Assembly: GCA_900546325.1 (NCBI GenBank) | Contig: URCR01000002.1 | Location: 104,611 to 168,610 of the forward strand | Length of the DNA stretch: 64,000 nt | DNA from: an uncultured Lachnospiraceae bacterium | GTDB lineage: Bacteria > Bacillota > Clostridia > Lachnospirales > Lachnospiraceae | Direction of reading: 5' to 3' | In this document: piece by piece, positions 43,513 through 52,541 of the stretch | Numbering within the stretch: the stretch's first letter is position 1 | How the letters are laid out: each line of letters begins with the position of its first letter | The notes under the pieces: model-generated | What the model saw: only the letters and a program-made list of their open reading frames with translations | Told to the model about the DNA's origin: nothing | Database searches by the model: none | Program-made: the position numbers and the translations under genes

Positions 43513-45336
43513 ATGAAAACAAAAAGAGAAGATATCAGAAACATCGCAATCATCGCCCATGTTGATCACGGAAAAACAACACTGGTCGACCAGCTCTTAA
43601 AACAAAGCGGTGTATTTCGTGCCAATCAGGAAGTGGCAGAGCGTGTTATGGACTCCAACGACATCGAGAGAGAACGTGGAATCACAATCCTTTCCAAAAA
43701 TACTGCTGTATACTATAAGGATACAAAGATCAACATTATCGACACTCCGGGACATGCAGACTTCGGCGGTGAGGTAGAGCGTGTGCTGAAGATGGTTAAC
43801 GGTGTCGTTCTTGTCGTGGATGCTTTTGAAGGTGCAATGCCACAGACAAAATTCGTTCTGAAAAAAGCTCTTGAGCTTGATCTTCCGGTTATCGTCTGCA
43901 TCAATAAGATCGACCGCCCGGAAGCACGCCCGGACGAGGTGATCGATGAAATCTTAGAGCTTTTCATGGATCTTGACGCTTCCGATGAGCAGCTTGACTG
44001 CCCGTTTGTCTATGCATCTGCCAAAGCCGGACACGCAATCCTTGATCTGACAGATAATCCGGAAAATATGATTCCGCTCTTTGAGACCATCATCGATTAC
44101 ATCCCTGCACCGGAGGGAGACCCGGAGGCCGATACGCAGGTACTGATCAGTACGATCGACTATAATGAATATGTAGGACGAATCGGTGTCGGAAAGGTCG
44201 ACAATGGTACGATCGCTGTCAACCAGGAAGTCATGCTTGTCAACGCTCATGAGCCGGACAAACAGAAACGTGTAAAGATCAGTAAATTATATGAATTTGA
44301 CGGACTGAACAAAGTCGAAGTAAAGGAAGCGACGATCGGTTCCATCGTAGCGATCTCCGGAATTGCAGATATCCATATCGGAGATACGTTGTGTTCTCCG
44401 GAGAATCCGGTTGCAATTCCTTTCCAGAAGATTTCCGAGCCGACGATTGCCATGCAGTTTATCGTCAATGACAGCCCGTTTGCCGGACAGGAAGGAAAAT
44501 ATGTCACCTCCCGCCATTTAAGAGACCGCCTGTTCCGTGAGCTGAACACTGATGTCAGCCTGCGTGTGGAAGAATCTGAAAATACAGACAGCTTCAAAGT
44601 ATCCGGCCGCGGTGAGCTCCACCTCTCCGTCCTGATCGAAAACATGCGCCGGGAAGGATATGAATTTGCAGTCAGCAAGGCAGAAGTTCTCTACAAAGAA
44701 GATGAAAACGGCAAACTGTTAGAACCGATCGAGACTGCCTACATCGATGTACCGGATGAGTTTACCGGAACTGTCATCGACAAATTAAGCCAAAGAAAAG
44801 GCGAGCTTCAGAATATGGGTGTCTCCAACGGCGGCTATACCCGTCTGGAATTTTCCATCCCGGCAAGAGGTCTGATCGGTTACCGCGGAGAGTTCATGAC
44901 AGATACGAAAGGAAACGGAATTTTAAATACTTCCTTCGACGGATATGCACCGTACAAGGGAGATATCCAGTACCGCAAGCAGGGTTCCCTGATCGCCTTT
45001 GAAACCGGGGAGTCTGTCACTTACGGATTATACAGTGCGCAGGAGCGCGGAACGTTATTCATCGGCGCCGGCGAGAAGGTCTATGCCGGAATGGTCATCG
45101 GTCAGAACGGAAAAGCAGAGGACATTGAACTGAATGTCTGCAAGACAAAGCATCTCACAAATACCCGTTCTTCCGGAGCGGATGACGCACTGAAGCTGAC
45201 AACTCCTAGAACATTGAGTCTTGAGGAAGCACTGGACTTTATCGACACGGACGAGCTTTTGGAAGTCACTCCGGAGACACTTCGCATCCGCAAGAAAATA
45301 TTAGATTCAAAGATGAGAAAACGAGGAAATAAATAA
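43513..45336 (+). CDS. typA: Translational GTPase TypA/BipA
   Basis: A 607-aa ribosome-binding GTPase involved in 50S assembly and stress growth. AHVDHGKTTLVDQLL (G1), the RGITI switch, DTPGHADFGGEVER (G3) and NKIDRPEARP (G4) lie in the first 140 residues. The EF-G-like domains and the TypA-specific C-terminal domain follow (RTPRTLSLEEALDFI-like block: TTPRTLSLEEALDF). ATG 43513 with AGAAGG 6 bp upstream gives the family N-terminus; the frame extending to 42991 runs antisense to the SSB-like gene and is not used. The stop overlaps the next start (TAATG). Confidence 0.96.
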   Translation: MKTKREDIRNIAIIAHVDHGKTTLVDQLLKQSGVFRANQEVAERVMDSNDIERERGITILSKNTAVYYKDTKINIIDTPGHADFGGEVERVLKMVNGVVLVVDAFEGAMPQTKFVLKKALELDLPVIVCINKIDRPEARPDEVIDEILELFMDLDASDEQLDCPFVYASAKAGHAILDLTDNPENMIPLFETIIDYIPAPEGDPEADTQVLISTIDYNEYVGRIGVGKVDNGTIAVNQEVMLVNAHEPDKQKRVKISKLYEFDGLNKVEVKEATIGSIVAISGIADIHIGDTLCSPENPVAIPFQKISEPTIAMQFIVNDSPFAGQEGKYVTSRHLRDRLFRELNTDVSLRVEESENTDSFKVSGRGELHLSVLIENMRREGYEFAVSKAEVLYKEDENGKLLEPIETAYIDVPDEFTGTVIDKLSQRKGELQNMGVSNGGYTRLEFSIPARGLIGYRGEFMTDTKGNGILNTSFDGYAPYKGDIQYRKQGSLIAFETGESVTYGLYSAQERGTLFIGAGEKVYAGMVIGQNGKAEDIELNVCKTKHLTNTRSSGADDALKLTTPRTLSLEEALDFIDTDELLEVTPETLRIRKKILDSKMRKRGNK

Positions 45337-46235
45337 TGGACTTCTTACACTTTCTGGCAGAGCTGCGCACCCCTTTCGGGGAACAATTTTTTCAGTTCGT
45401 CACTTACTTTGGGCAGGAAGTCATCATCATAGCGGTTATCTGCACACTCTACTGGTGTGTGGATAAGCGCTTTGCTTATCAGTTGGGATTCACTTACTTT
45501 CTTGCCGGTCTGTGTGTACAGACATTAAAAATCACATTCCGCATCCCGCGCCCGTGGGTATTGGATCCAGACTTTTTCCCGGTGGAGAGTGCCGTACCTG
45601 TTGCAACCGGCTATTCCTTTCCAAGCGGACATACACAGGGCGGCACCTGTCTGTTTGCCCCATTTATGTTTAAAAGCAGGCGCTGGTTCATGAAGCTTAT
45701 GTTTGCTTCCATGTTTCTGCTGATCGGATTTTCCCGCATGTATCTGGGAGTCCACACACCGAAAGATGTGCTTGTATCCATGGCGGTTTCACTTTGCATT
45801 GCCTTTGCCGTGTATAAAACAAAAGATTTTCTTCTTGATTCAAAGCAATCCCGAAAGTATATCCTGCTGTCACTCCTTCTTGTTTCCGGTGCCGTCAGTA
45901 TCTATGCGCTGCTTTTACTTCTCCGGGGCGATATTTCTCTTCACTATGCCTCTGACTGCTGTAAGGCATCTGCTGCCGGGTTTGGATTTGGTGTCGGCTG
46001 GTATCTGGAGAACCGCTATGTGAATTTCTCTGTCAAAGGTTCTCTTCCATTTCAGATTGGAAAAGTCATTGCCGGGCTTCTCATTGCAGTTCTCTGCAAA
46101 GGTGGGATCGAACTTCTTTTCGGCGATTCTCTGCCGGCAGATATGTTTTCCTATTTTCTTTTAGTTCTCTGGGTAATCTTCATTTATCCATGGATTTTAA
46201 AAAGATTTCATCGATCCCCTTGTACCCCGGATTAA
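45336..46235 (+). CDS. PAP2-family membrane phosphatase
   Basis: A 299-aa protein with about seven helices and the complete PAP2 triad: KITFRIPRPW (motif 1, about 68-77), FPSGHTQGG (motif 2, about 97) and SRMYLGVHTPKDV (motif 3, about 133-145). Such enzymes dephosphorylate phosphatidic acid, phosphatidylglycerol-phosphate or undecaprenyl pyrophosphate on the outer face of the membrane; which one is unknown. It is translationally coupled to typA by a one-base stop/start overlap and is followed by a terminator. Confidence 0.9.
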   Translation: MDFLHFLAELRTPFGEQFFQFVTYFGQEVIIIAVICTLYWCVDKRFAYQLGFTYFLAGLCVQTLKITFRIPRPWVLDPDFFPVESAVPVATGYSFPSGHTQGGTCLFAPFMFKSRRWFMKLMFASMFLLIGFSRMYLGVHTPKDVLVSMAVSLCIAFAVYKTKDFLLDSKQSRKYILLSLLLVSGAVSIYALLLLLRGDISLHYASDCCKASAAGFGFGVGWYLENRYVNFSVKGSLPFQIGKVIAGLLIAVLCKGGIELLFGDSLPADMFSYFLLVLWVIFIYPWILKRFHRSPCTPD

Positions 46236-46243
46236 GTATTTCT

Positions 46244-46272
46244 AAGGTGTCCTAATGGACACCTTATTTTTT
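46244..46272 (+). terminator. Terminator after typA-PAP2
   Basis: A 9-bp perfect stem (AAGGTGTCC / GGACACCTT) with a 4-base loop, then ATTTTTT. Confidence 0.9.
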
Positions 46273-46349
46273 CTCCGATGCAGTACTGACAACCGATTCT
46301 TTTTTTGTCAGTCTTTTATTCTTTTTTTATATTTTTTTCAAATATTTTA

Positions 46350-46378
46350 TTGCTCTTCGAGGTATTTTGATGTATAAT
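46350..46378 (+). promoter_or_regulatory. Promoter of hpf
   Basis: TTGCTC, a 17-bp spacer and TATAAT, about 70 bp before the ATG. No sigma-B-like site was seen. Confidence 0.6.
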
Positions 46379-46448
46379 ACAACCATACTACAAATAACTC
46401 ATTCATATTTCTGTTATTTGTAGAATATACCGAAAAGGGGTTGACAGC

Positions 46449-46985
46449 ATGAACTTTATCATTAGTGGAAAAAACATCGATGTAACGCCAGGTTTAAAGA
46501 GTTGTATCGAACAGAAGTTAGGAAAACTAGAAAGGTATTTTACTCCTGAAACAGAAATTATCGTAACACTGAGTGTAGAAAAAGAACGTCAGAAAATTGA
46601 GGTCACCATTCCTGTCAAGGGACATATCATCCGCTCCGAACAGAGCAGCAACGATATGTATGTATCTATTGATCTCGTAGAAGAGGTGATTGAGCGACAG
46701 CTTCGCAAATATAAGAATAAATTAGTTGCCAGAAGCCAGGAAGGCGGCAACTTCAAGCAAGAATTTTTTGAATCAGAAGAGACATCTTCCGAGGATGATG
46801 AGATTAAGATCATCCGTACAAAACGATTCGGAATCAAGCCAATGTTCCCTGAGGATGCATGTATCCAGATGGAATTACTCGGACATGATTTTTATGTATT
46901 CTTCAATGCAGAGACAGAGGAAGTCAATGTCGTATATAAGAGAAAGAACGGCACATTCGGTTTGATCGAACCGGAATTTCAGTAG
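46449..46985 (+). CDS. hpf: Ribosome hibernation promoting factor, long form
   Basis: A 178-aa protein. The N-terminal RaiA/HPF domain (about 1-100: NFIISGKNIDVTPGLKSCIE) binds the 30S decoding site. The C-terminal domain (about 118-178: IKIIRTKRFGIKPMFPEDA and FFNAETEEVNVVYKRKNG) dimerises to form 100S ribosomes. This two-domain layout is typical of Firmicutes, which lack RMF. A GGGG purine stretch precedes the ATG; the gene is monocistronic with its own promoter and terminator. Confidence 0.95.
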   Translation: MNFIISGKNIDVTPGLKSCIEQKLGKLERYFTPETEIIVTLSVEKERQKIEVTIPVKGHIIRSEQSSNDMYVSIDLVEEVIERQLRKYKNKLVARSQEGGNFKQEFFESEETSSEDDEIKIIRTKRFGIKPMFPEDACIQMELLGHDFYVFFNAETEEVNVVYKRKNGTFGLIEPEFQ

Positions 46986-46995
46986 ACATCTCGTC

Positions 46996-47041
46996 CCCTC
47001 CCGGTAATGGACATCCCTTTCCATTACCGGGAGGGTTTTTT
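46996..47041. terminator. Terminator between hpf and yigZ
   Basis: A 15-bp perfect stem (CCCTCCCGGTAATGG with its complement), a 9-base loop and TTTTTT on the plus strand. It lies between convergent genes and ends hpf. Confidence 0.92.
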
Positions 47042-47067
47042 GTGCTTTTGCAAAAATCGGAAAAATT

Positions 47068-47727
47068 TTATTCTGCCTCAAACACTTTCATCTCACCGTC
47101 AACGGTTCCAAAATAGCATGTTTCTTTCTGTGTCATCTTTGCCTGACCGTTCGTTCCCTCGGTAATCTCAGCTGCAATCTCCTGTTTCATATCCTCCGGA
47201 ATCAGTACCGTCATTGTCACATTCTCCGCATAGGCGGACTCTAGAATCGTAAGCCCCCTCTGTCCAAGGATATACTGTATTTTCCCAAGGCCTGTATAAT
47301 CTGTCTGGATTTCCAGTTTAATTCCCCAGTTTTTGGTAATAATCTTACTGGCTCCCAGCCCTGCCTTGACTGCGCCGGAATATGCCCGCACAAGCCCTCC
47401 TGTTCCAAGCAAAGTGCCTCCGAAATATCTTGTCACTACAACTGCGGTATTGTGGATCTCCTCCCCCAGCAACACATCGAGCATCGGCTTTCCTGCTGTA
47501 CCCTGCGGCTCTCCGTCATCGCTGCATCTTTGTGTCTCAAACCGCTCTCCGATCACGTAGGCATAGCAGTTGTGTGTGGCATTCCAGTATTTCTTCTTCA
47601 TGGACTCGATAAATTCCAGTGCCTCCTCTTCACAGGTTACCGGAATCACTGTCGCAATGAAGCGGGACTTCTTCTCGATGGTTTCCGCTTCTCCGCCTTC
47701 GTAGACTGTATGAAATTTACTTAACAT
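47068..47727 (-). CDS. YigZ/IMPACT family protein
   Basis: A 219-aa protein. The N-terminal UPF0029 domain (about 1-130) has EKKSRFIATVIPV, CYAYVIGE, DDGEPQGTAGKPML and VVVTRYFGGTLLGTGGLVRAY, all hallmarks. A ferredoxin-like C-terminal domain (about 138-205) follows. Eukaryotic IMPACT regulates Gcn2; the bacterial role is not known, possibly linked to translation or proline peptides. It stands alone with its own promoter. Confidence 0.92.
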   Translation of the reverse strand: MLSKFHTVYEGGEAETIEKKSRFIATVIPVTCEEEALEFIESMKKKYWNATHNCYAYVIGERFETQRCSDDGEPQGTAGKPMLDVLLGEEIHNTAVVVTRYFGGTLLGTGGLVRAYSGAVKAGLGASKIITKNWGIKLEIQTDYTGLGKIQYILGQRGLTILESAYAENVTMTVLIPEDMKQEIAAEITEGTNGQAKMTQKETCYFGTVDGEMKVFEAE

Positions 47728-47777
47728 ATAAAATCACCCTTTATTTTCTTGATTACGTTTTCTCTGAAACTGTTTAT

Positions 47778-47806
47778 ACTATATCAACAGAACTGTGTTT
47801 TCACAA
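47778..47806 (-). promoter_or_regulatory. Promoter of yigZ
   Basis: TTGTGA, a 17-bp spacer and TATAGT on the minus strand, about 50 bp before the gene. Confidence 0.5.
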
Positions 47807-47907
47807 GTTTTTCTTAAGTTTTTGCCCTGAAATATGAAGATTTCATTTTATGCTTTATTTCAATACATAAATTTGATATAATTACCTGATAAAGGAGGCA
47901 ACCATTC

Positions 47908-50514
47908 ATGAATTATGGAAAACGAAATTCTGTCAAAAAACAGAAGAAAATATCTTCAAAATCAAAAATGAAGAAAAAACGAGCAGGTGTCCGGATCTTT
48001 AAAGGATTTTTAATTGTTTTTTTATTGCTTATTATCGTCGGTCTGATTGGCGGCGGTCTGTTCTTAAAGAAAATTCTTGACAAGGCTCCGAAGATCTCTC
48101 CTGCTTCTGTCAAACCGAGTGGATACTTCACAACTGTTTATAATGCAGACGGTTCACAGGAATTAGAAAAGTTTGTCACTTCCGGTTCCAACCGTATTTA
48201 TAAAACAATCGACGAAATACCGGAAGACCTTCAGGACGCCTTTGTCGCGATCGAAGATGAACGATTTTACAAACATAACGGAATCGACATTCAGGGAATT
48301 CTCCGTGCCGGGCTTGTAGGCATCACAAGCGGCGACTTTTCCGAAGGTGCCAGCACGATTACCCAGCAATTGATAAAAAATAATGTCTTTCCAAATTTCT
48401 CACAGGAAAAGACATTCTTAGACAGTGTCGAGCGTAAGATTCAGGAACAGTTCCTTGCTCTGGAGCTGGAAAAGCAGATGAGCAAAAAAGAGATTCTGGA
48501 AAATTATATGAACACCATCAATTTAGGGCAAAACACACTCGGAGTTCAGTCCGCTGCAAAACGTTACTTCAACAAGGATGTATCTGAACTCACACTTTCA
48601 GAATGTGCGGTAATTGCCGGAATCACTCAGAATCCGGGCAGATATGACCCTACGGTCAACCCGGAAGAAAATGCCAAGCGGCGCAAGATTGTTCTCGGCA
48701 ACATGTTAGAGCAGAAATATATTTCACAGGAAGAGTATGATACTGCCATGGCCGATCCGGTTTACGACCGGATCCAGGTTACAAATGCCGATACCTCAAC
48801 AGATACTCCATACACTTATTTTATTGATGAGCTTTCCAAGCAGGTCATTTCCGACTTACAGACAAAGCTTGGATATACAGAAACACAGGCTTACAATGCG
48901 CTTTACAGTGGAGGGCTGTCTATCTACGCAACCCAGGATGCGAGAATCCAGCAGATCTGTGATGAGGAATTTTTAAATCCAGATAACTATCCATACAACA
49001 CAGAGTATGGCCTGATCGATTACCAGCTCACGATCACGCGATCAGATGGAACTGTGGAAAACTTCAGCAAAGAGATGCTCGAGGAATATCTGCGTCAGAC
49101 AAGAAATGACTCTTACCCTCTCGTCTTCTCAACCCCTGACCTCGCACAGGCGGCGATTGATGAATATAAATCAACCATTTCCCGTGAAGGCGACACACAG
49201 GTTGAGAAAAAGACTATCGTTCCACAGCCACAGGCTTCTTTTGTCATCATGGATCAATATACCGGTGAGGTAAAAGCAATTGTCGGAGGACGCGGCGAGA
49301 AGACAGAGAGTCTTTCTCTGAACCGTGCAACTGAATCTGCAAGGCAGCCTGGTTCCTGCTTTAAGATTGTGTCCACTTATGCTCCTGCACTTGATATCGG
49401 TGCAATGGGACTTCACACCTCGATCAAAGATGAGCCGTATCGCTACAAGAACGGAAAAGAAGTCAACAACTGGGATTTCTCTTATAAAGGTTGGGTGACA
49501 GTCAGAAAAGCTATTGAGCAGTCTATGAACGTCGTTGCAGTCAAGACACTCACGGAAATTGGAGAACAGACCGGATTTGATTATCTGAAGAGTTTTGGAT
49601 TCTCCACTGTTGTAGATCAGGAAGTGATCAACGGACAGACATACAGTGATATCCAGCAGGCAACTGCTCTCGGAGGTATCACACACGGTGTCTATAACCT
49701 TGAGATGACTGCCGCTTATGCAGCCCTCGCAAATAACGGAACTTATACAAAACCGAAGTTCTATACGAAGATTCTCGATCATTCCGGAAATGTACTGATT
49801 GACAATACTTCTGAAACACACCAGGTTGTGAAGGCATCTACTGCCGGACTGCTGACGAATGCAATGATGGATGTTGTGACAAAAGGAACAGGTACCGGTG
49901 CTGCACTCAGCAATATGCCTGTATCCGGAAAGACTGGTACAACTTCCGATAATGTGGATATCTGGTTCTCCGGATATACCCCATACTACACAGCTTCTGT
50001 GTGGGGCGGATATGACTCCAACAAGCCTATGGATAACACTTCATGGCATCTGACACTGTGGAGCAGCATTATGGAACGGGTACACGAAGGTCTTGAATAC
50101 AAGGACTTTGTAATGCCGGACACTGTCAAAAAGACAAATGTCTGTGCAAGTTCAGGAAAATTGCCACTCTCCAGTTGTCCCCAGGTAACAGAGTACGTTG
50201 CTATGGATTCTGGACAAAAATGCAATGGAAAACATGGCGGTTACTATACCCAGCCTGATGAATCTGAATACGAAGAAGTTTACGAATATACTGAAGAAGT
50301 AGTGCCAGAAGAAGAACATCCTAAGGAAGATCAACAAGAAGAAAAACCTGATTCTGAAAATCCGGATTCCGGAAATCAAAACGAAGACAACAGTTCTGGA
50401 AATAATGGATCTGAAAACGGAAACGGATCCGAGAATGGAAATAGCGGCGATCAAGGCGGTGGAGAAACATCCCCGCCAGACCAGGGGGATGCCTCTATAA
50501 CACCTGAAGGATAA
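47908..50514 (+). CDS. Class A penicillin-binding protein (PBP1A type)
   Basis: An 868-aa bifunctional wall synthase. A basic cytosolic start and one helix (about 30-52) anchor it. The GT51 glycosyltransferase follows (about 75-250: EDERFYKHNGID and GASTITQQLIKN). The transpeptidase domain (about 420-710) has the active-site SCFK in ARQPGSCFKI, SMN in EQSMNVVAVK and KTGTT. The tail of about 85 residues is acidic and then Gly/Asn/Ser-rich, probably a wall-spanning disordered region. AAAGGAGG stands before the ATG. It polymerises lipid II and cross-links the peptides. It is monocistronic, followed by a terminator. Confidence 0.94.
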   Translation: MNYGKRNSVKKQKKISSKSKMKKKRAGVRIFKGFLIVFLLLIIVGLIGGGLFLKKILDKAPKISPASVKPSGYFTTVYNADGSQELEKFVTSGSNRIYKTIDEIPEDLQDAFVAIEDERFYKHNGIDIQGILRAGLVGITSGDFSEGASTITQQLIKNNVFPNFSQEKTFLDSVERKIQEQFLALELEKQMSKKEILENYMNTINLGQNTLGVQSAAKRYFNKDVSELTLSECAVIAGITQNPGRYDPTVNPEENAKRRKIVLGNMLEQKYISQEEYDTAMADPVYDRIQVTNADTSTDTPYTYFIDELSKQVISDLQTKLGYTETQAYNALYSGGLSIYATQDARIQQICDEEFLNPDNYPYNTEYGLIDYQLTITRSDGTVENFSKEMLEEYLRQTRNDSYPLVFSTPDLAQAAIDEYKSTISREGDTQVEKKTIVPQPQASFVIMDQYTGEVKAIVGGRGEKTESLSLNRATESARQPGSCFKIVSTYAPALDIGAMGLHTSIKDEPYRYKNGKEVNNWDFSYKGWVTVRKAIEQSMNVVAVKTLTEIGEQTGFDYLKSFGFSTVVDQEVINGQTYSDIQQATALGGITHGVYNLEMTAAYAALANNGTYTKPKFYTKILDHSGNVLIDNTSETHQVVKASTAGLLTNAMMDVVTKGTGTGAALSNMPVSGKTGTTSDNVDIWFSGYTPYYTASVWGGYDSNKPMDNTSWHLTLWSSIMERVHEGLEYKDFVMPDTVKKTNVCASSGKLPLSSCPQVTEYVAMDSGQKCNGKHGGYYTQPDESEYEEVYEYTEEVVPEEEHPKEDQQEEKPDSENPDSGNQNEDNSSGNNGSENGNGSENGNSGDQGGGETSPPDQGDASITPEG

Positions 50515-50551
50515 TGCTGCCGGTTCTCGAAAACAGATTTTTATAAAAAAT

Positions 50552-50605
50552 AAAGAAGACAGAAATGGCGTTGATGATGATCTCATCCATTTCTGTCTTC
50601 TTTTT
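50552..50605. terminator. Bidirectional terminator between PBP and glcK genes
   Basis: A long stem (AAGAAGACAGAAATGG with its complement) around an 18-base loop, with T/A runs at both ends. Confidence 0.9.
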
Positions 50606-50633
50606 CTTGCAGTTTCCGATAGAATCTTTTACT

Positions 50634-51560
50634 CTATAAAATCAATTTTGCAGCTCCGCAGATTCCTGCTTCATTTCCCAGCTTTGCAAGGGCAAACTGT
50701 ACTTTTGCGTTCGCAAAAAACATTCTCTCACGGAAGTACTTTTCAATATACTGTAGAAGTACTTCCCCTGCCTTTGACACTCCTCCACCGATCACGATCA
50801 CCGACGGATCAACTGCTGTCGCCAGATTGGCAAGTGCATATCCAAGATAACGTCCAAACTCTTCAGCAATCTCCATTGCAACTGCGTCTTTTGCCTTGAC
50901 TGCATCAAAAACAGTCTTCGCCGTAATCTCTTCTGAACGCAATATTGTCTCATCGTCATTTTTTGCAAGTCTTCTCTTAGCAAGTCTTACAACTCCTGTA
51001 GCAGATGCATACTGTTCCAGACATCCACGTCCTCCGCATCCACATACTTCTGTCTCTTCATAATTGACACAGAGATGACCAATCTCTCCGCCTGCCCCGT
51101 TAAATCCACCTAAGATACGTCCATCGACAATGATTCCTCCGCCGACTCCGGTCCCGAGTGTAACCATGATCAGATCCTTATTGCCCTGTCCTCCGCCTTT
51201 CCACATCTCTCCAAGTGCAGCCACATTTGCATCATTCCCGACTTTTACCTTGATTCCGGTCAGATCTTCCAACTCTGTCTTCACATTTTTATACTTCCAG
51301 CCAAGGTTTGCACTTCCATTTACAATTCCATCTGCCACCGGAGCCGGTACACCGACACCGATTCCAAGAATCTGTTCTTTCTCCAGATGATGTTCTTCCA
51401 TTTTGGAAGCAATCGATGCCGCCACATCCGGAAGGATCGCTGCTCCTTCATTTTCTGTATATGTCTTGATCTCCCACTTGTCCACGATTGTACCGTTGAA
51501 CTCAAATAATCCTAATTTTACTGTTGTTCCTCCAATGTCAACTCCAAAGCAATAATTCAT
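50634..51560 (-). CDS. glcK: ROK-family glucokinase
   Basis: A 308-aa sugar kinase. DIGGTTVKLGLF (phosphate loop) starts the protein. GNDANVAALGE, GTGVGGGIIVDG, EIGHLC and the ROK zinc motif CGCGGRGCLEQYAS (about 172-185) are all present. It phosphorylates glucose with ATP, feeding glycolysis and, in Firmicutes, carbon catabolite signalling. It lies 12 bp downstream of hprK, a meaningful pairing because HprK senses glycolytic flux. GGAGAAGAGA precedes the ATG. Confidence 0.94.
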   Translation of the reverse strand: MNYCFGVDIGGTTVKLGLFEFNGTIVDKWEIKTYTENEGAAILPDVAASIASKMEEHHLEKEQILGIGVGVPAPVADGIVNGSANLGWKYKNVKTELEDLTGIKVKVGNDANVAALGEMWKGGGQGNKDLIMVTLGTGVGGGIIVDGRILGGFNGAGGEIGHLCVNYEETEVCGCGGRGCLEQYASATGVVRLAKRRLAKNDDETILRSEEITAKTVFDAVKAKDAVAMEIAEEFGRYLGYALANLATAVDPSVIVIGGGVSKAGEVLLQYIEKYFRERMFFANAKVQFALAKLGNEAGICGAAKLIL

Positions 51561-51572
51561 TTCTCTCTTCTC

Positions 51573-52499
51573 CTATTTTCTCTTTGTCAGATTCTCCTGC
51601 ACACGTCTGTACAATTCCTGTGCTGCATTATATCCCATCTGTTTCTGTCTGTGGTTTACAGATGCAGATTCTACAATAATCGCAAGATTTCTTCCCGGCC
51701 GGATCGGTATCGAATGACACACGACACGGTTACCAAGAAATTCTGTATATTCTTCTTCCAATCCCAATCTGTCATACTGTTTATCCTTGTTCCAGTCTTC
51801 CAGTGTAATGACAAGATCGATCGTCTGCGTCTCCCTCACGCTCTGCACACCGAACAACGTTTTGACATCTACGATACCGATTCCCCGCAGCTCAATAAAA
51901 TGTCTTGTGATATCCGGCGCCGTTCCAACCAATGTATCGTCACTGACTTTCCGTATCTCAACAACATCGTCTGTGACGAGACGATGCCCCCTCTTGATCA
52001 ACTCCAAAGCGGCCTCGCTTTTTCCGATTCCACTCTCTCCCATGATCAGCACTCCGACCCCGTAGACATCCACAAGCACTCCATGAATAGAAATACACGG
52101 TGCCAATTCTACATTCAGCCACCGGATAATCTCAGCCATAAAAGAAGAGGTTGTCTTATCTGTCAGAAGAATCGGCACATTCTTCTCTACCGCAATTTCC
52201 AGAAGTCTGTGATCTGGCATCAGATCTCTGCAAAAAATGATACACGGTACTGAATACGATAACAACGATTGGTATACTTCTTCCTTTCTATCATCACTAA
52301 GCTTCTGAAGATAAGTATGTTCTACATATCCTACAACCTGAACCCTGTCTGATTCAAAATGTTCAAAAAAGCCTGTGAGCTGTAATGCGGGACGGTTAAT
52401 GTCCGGCACATTGACTTCTTTTCCTAAAAGATCAATCTGCGGAGTCAGATTTTTTAAATTCATTTTCTCTGCAACTTTCTGTAACTCTACGCTTCCCAT
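51573..52499 (-). CDS. hprK: HPr kinase/phosphorylase
   Basis: A 308-aa bifunctional enzyme that adds or removes phosphate on Ser46 of HPr in response to fructose-1,6-bisphosphate and phosphate. The N-terminal domain (about 1-130) precedes the P-loop MGESGIGKSEAALEL (about 152-166) and the HprK signature ELRGIGIVDVKTLFG (about 204-218). AAGGAG precedes the ATG. Operon order is uvrC, hprK, glcK. The HPr-like protein at 5430-5693 keeps Ser46 and is a possible substrate. Confidence 0.95.
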   Translation of the reverse strand: MGSVELQKVAEKMNLKNLTPQIDLLGKEVNVPDINRPALQLTGFFEHFESDRVQVVGYVEHTYLQKLSDDRKEEVYQSLLSYSVPCIIFCRDLMPDHRLLEIAVEKNVPILLTDKTTSSFMAEIIRWLNVELAPCISIHGVLVDVYGVGVLIMGESGIGKSEAALELIKRGHRLVTDDVVEIRKVSDDTLVGTAPDITRHFIELRGIGIVDVKTLFGVQSVRETQTIDLVITLEDWNKDKQYDRLGLEEEYTEFLGNRVVCHSIPIRPGRNLAIIVESASVNHRQKQMGYNAAQELYRRVQENLTKRK

Positions 52500-52541
52500 A
52501 ATGCTCTCCTTTTTCGTTCTTATTCTCCCCTTAGTATATCA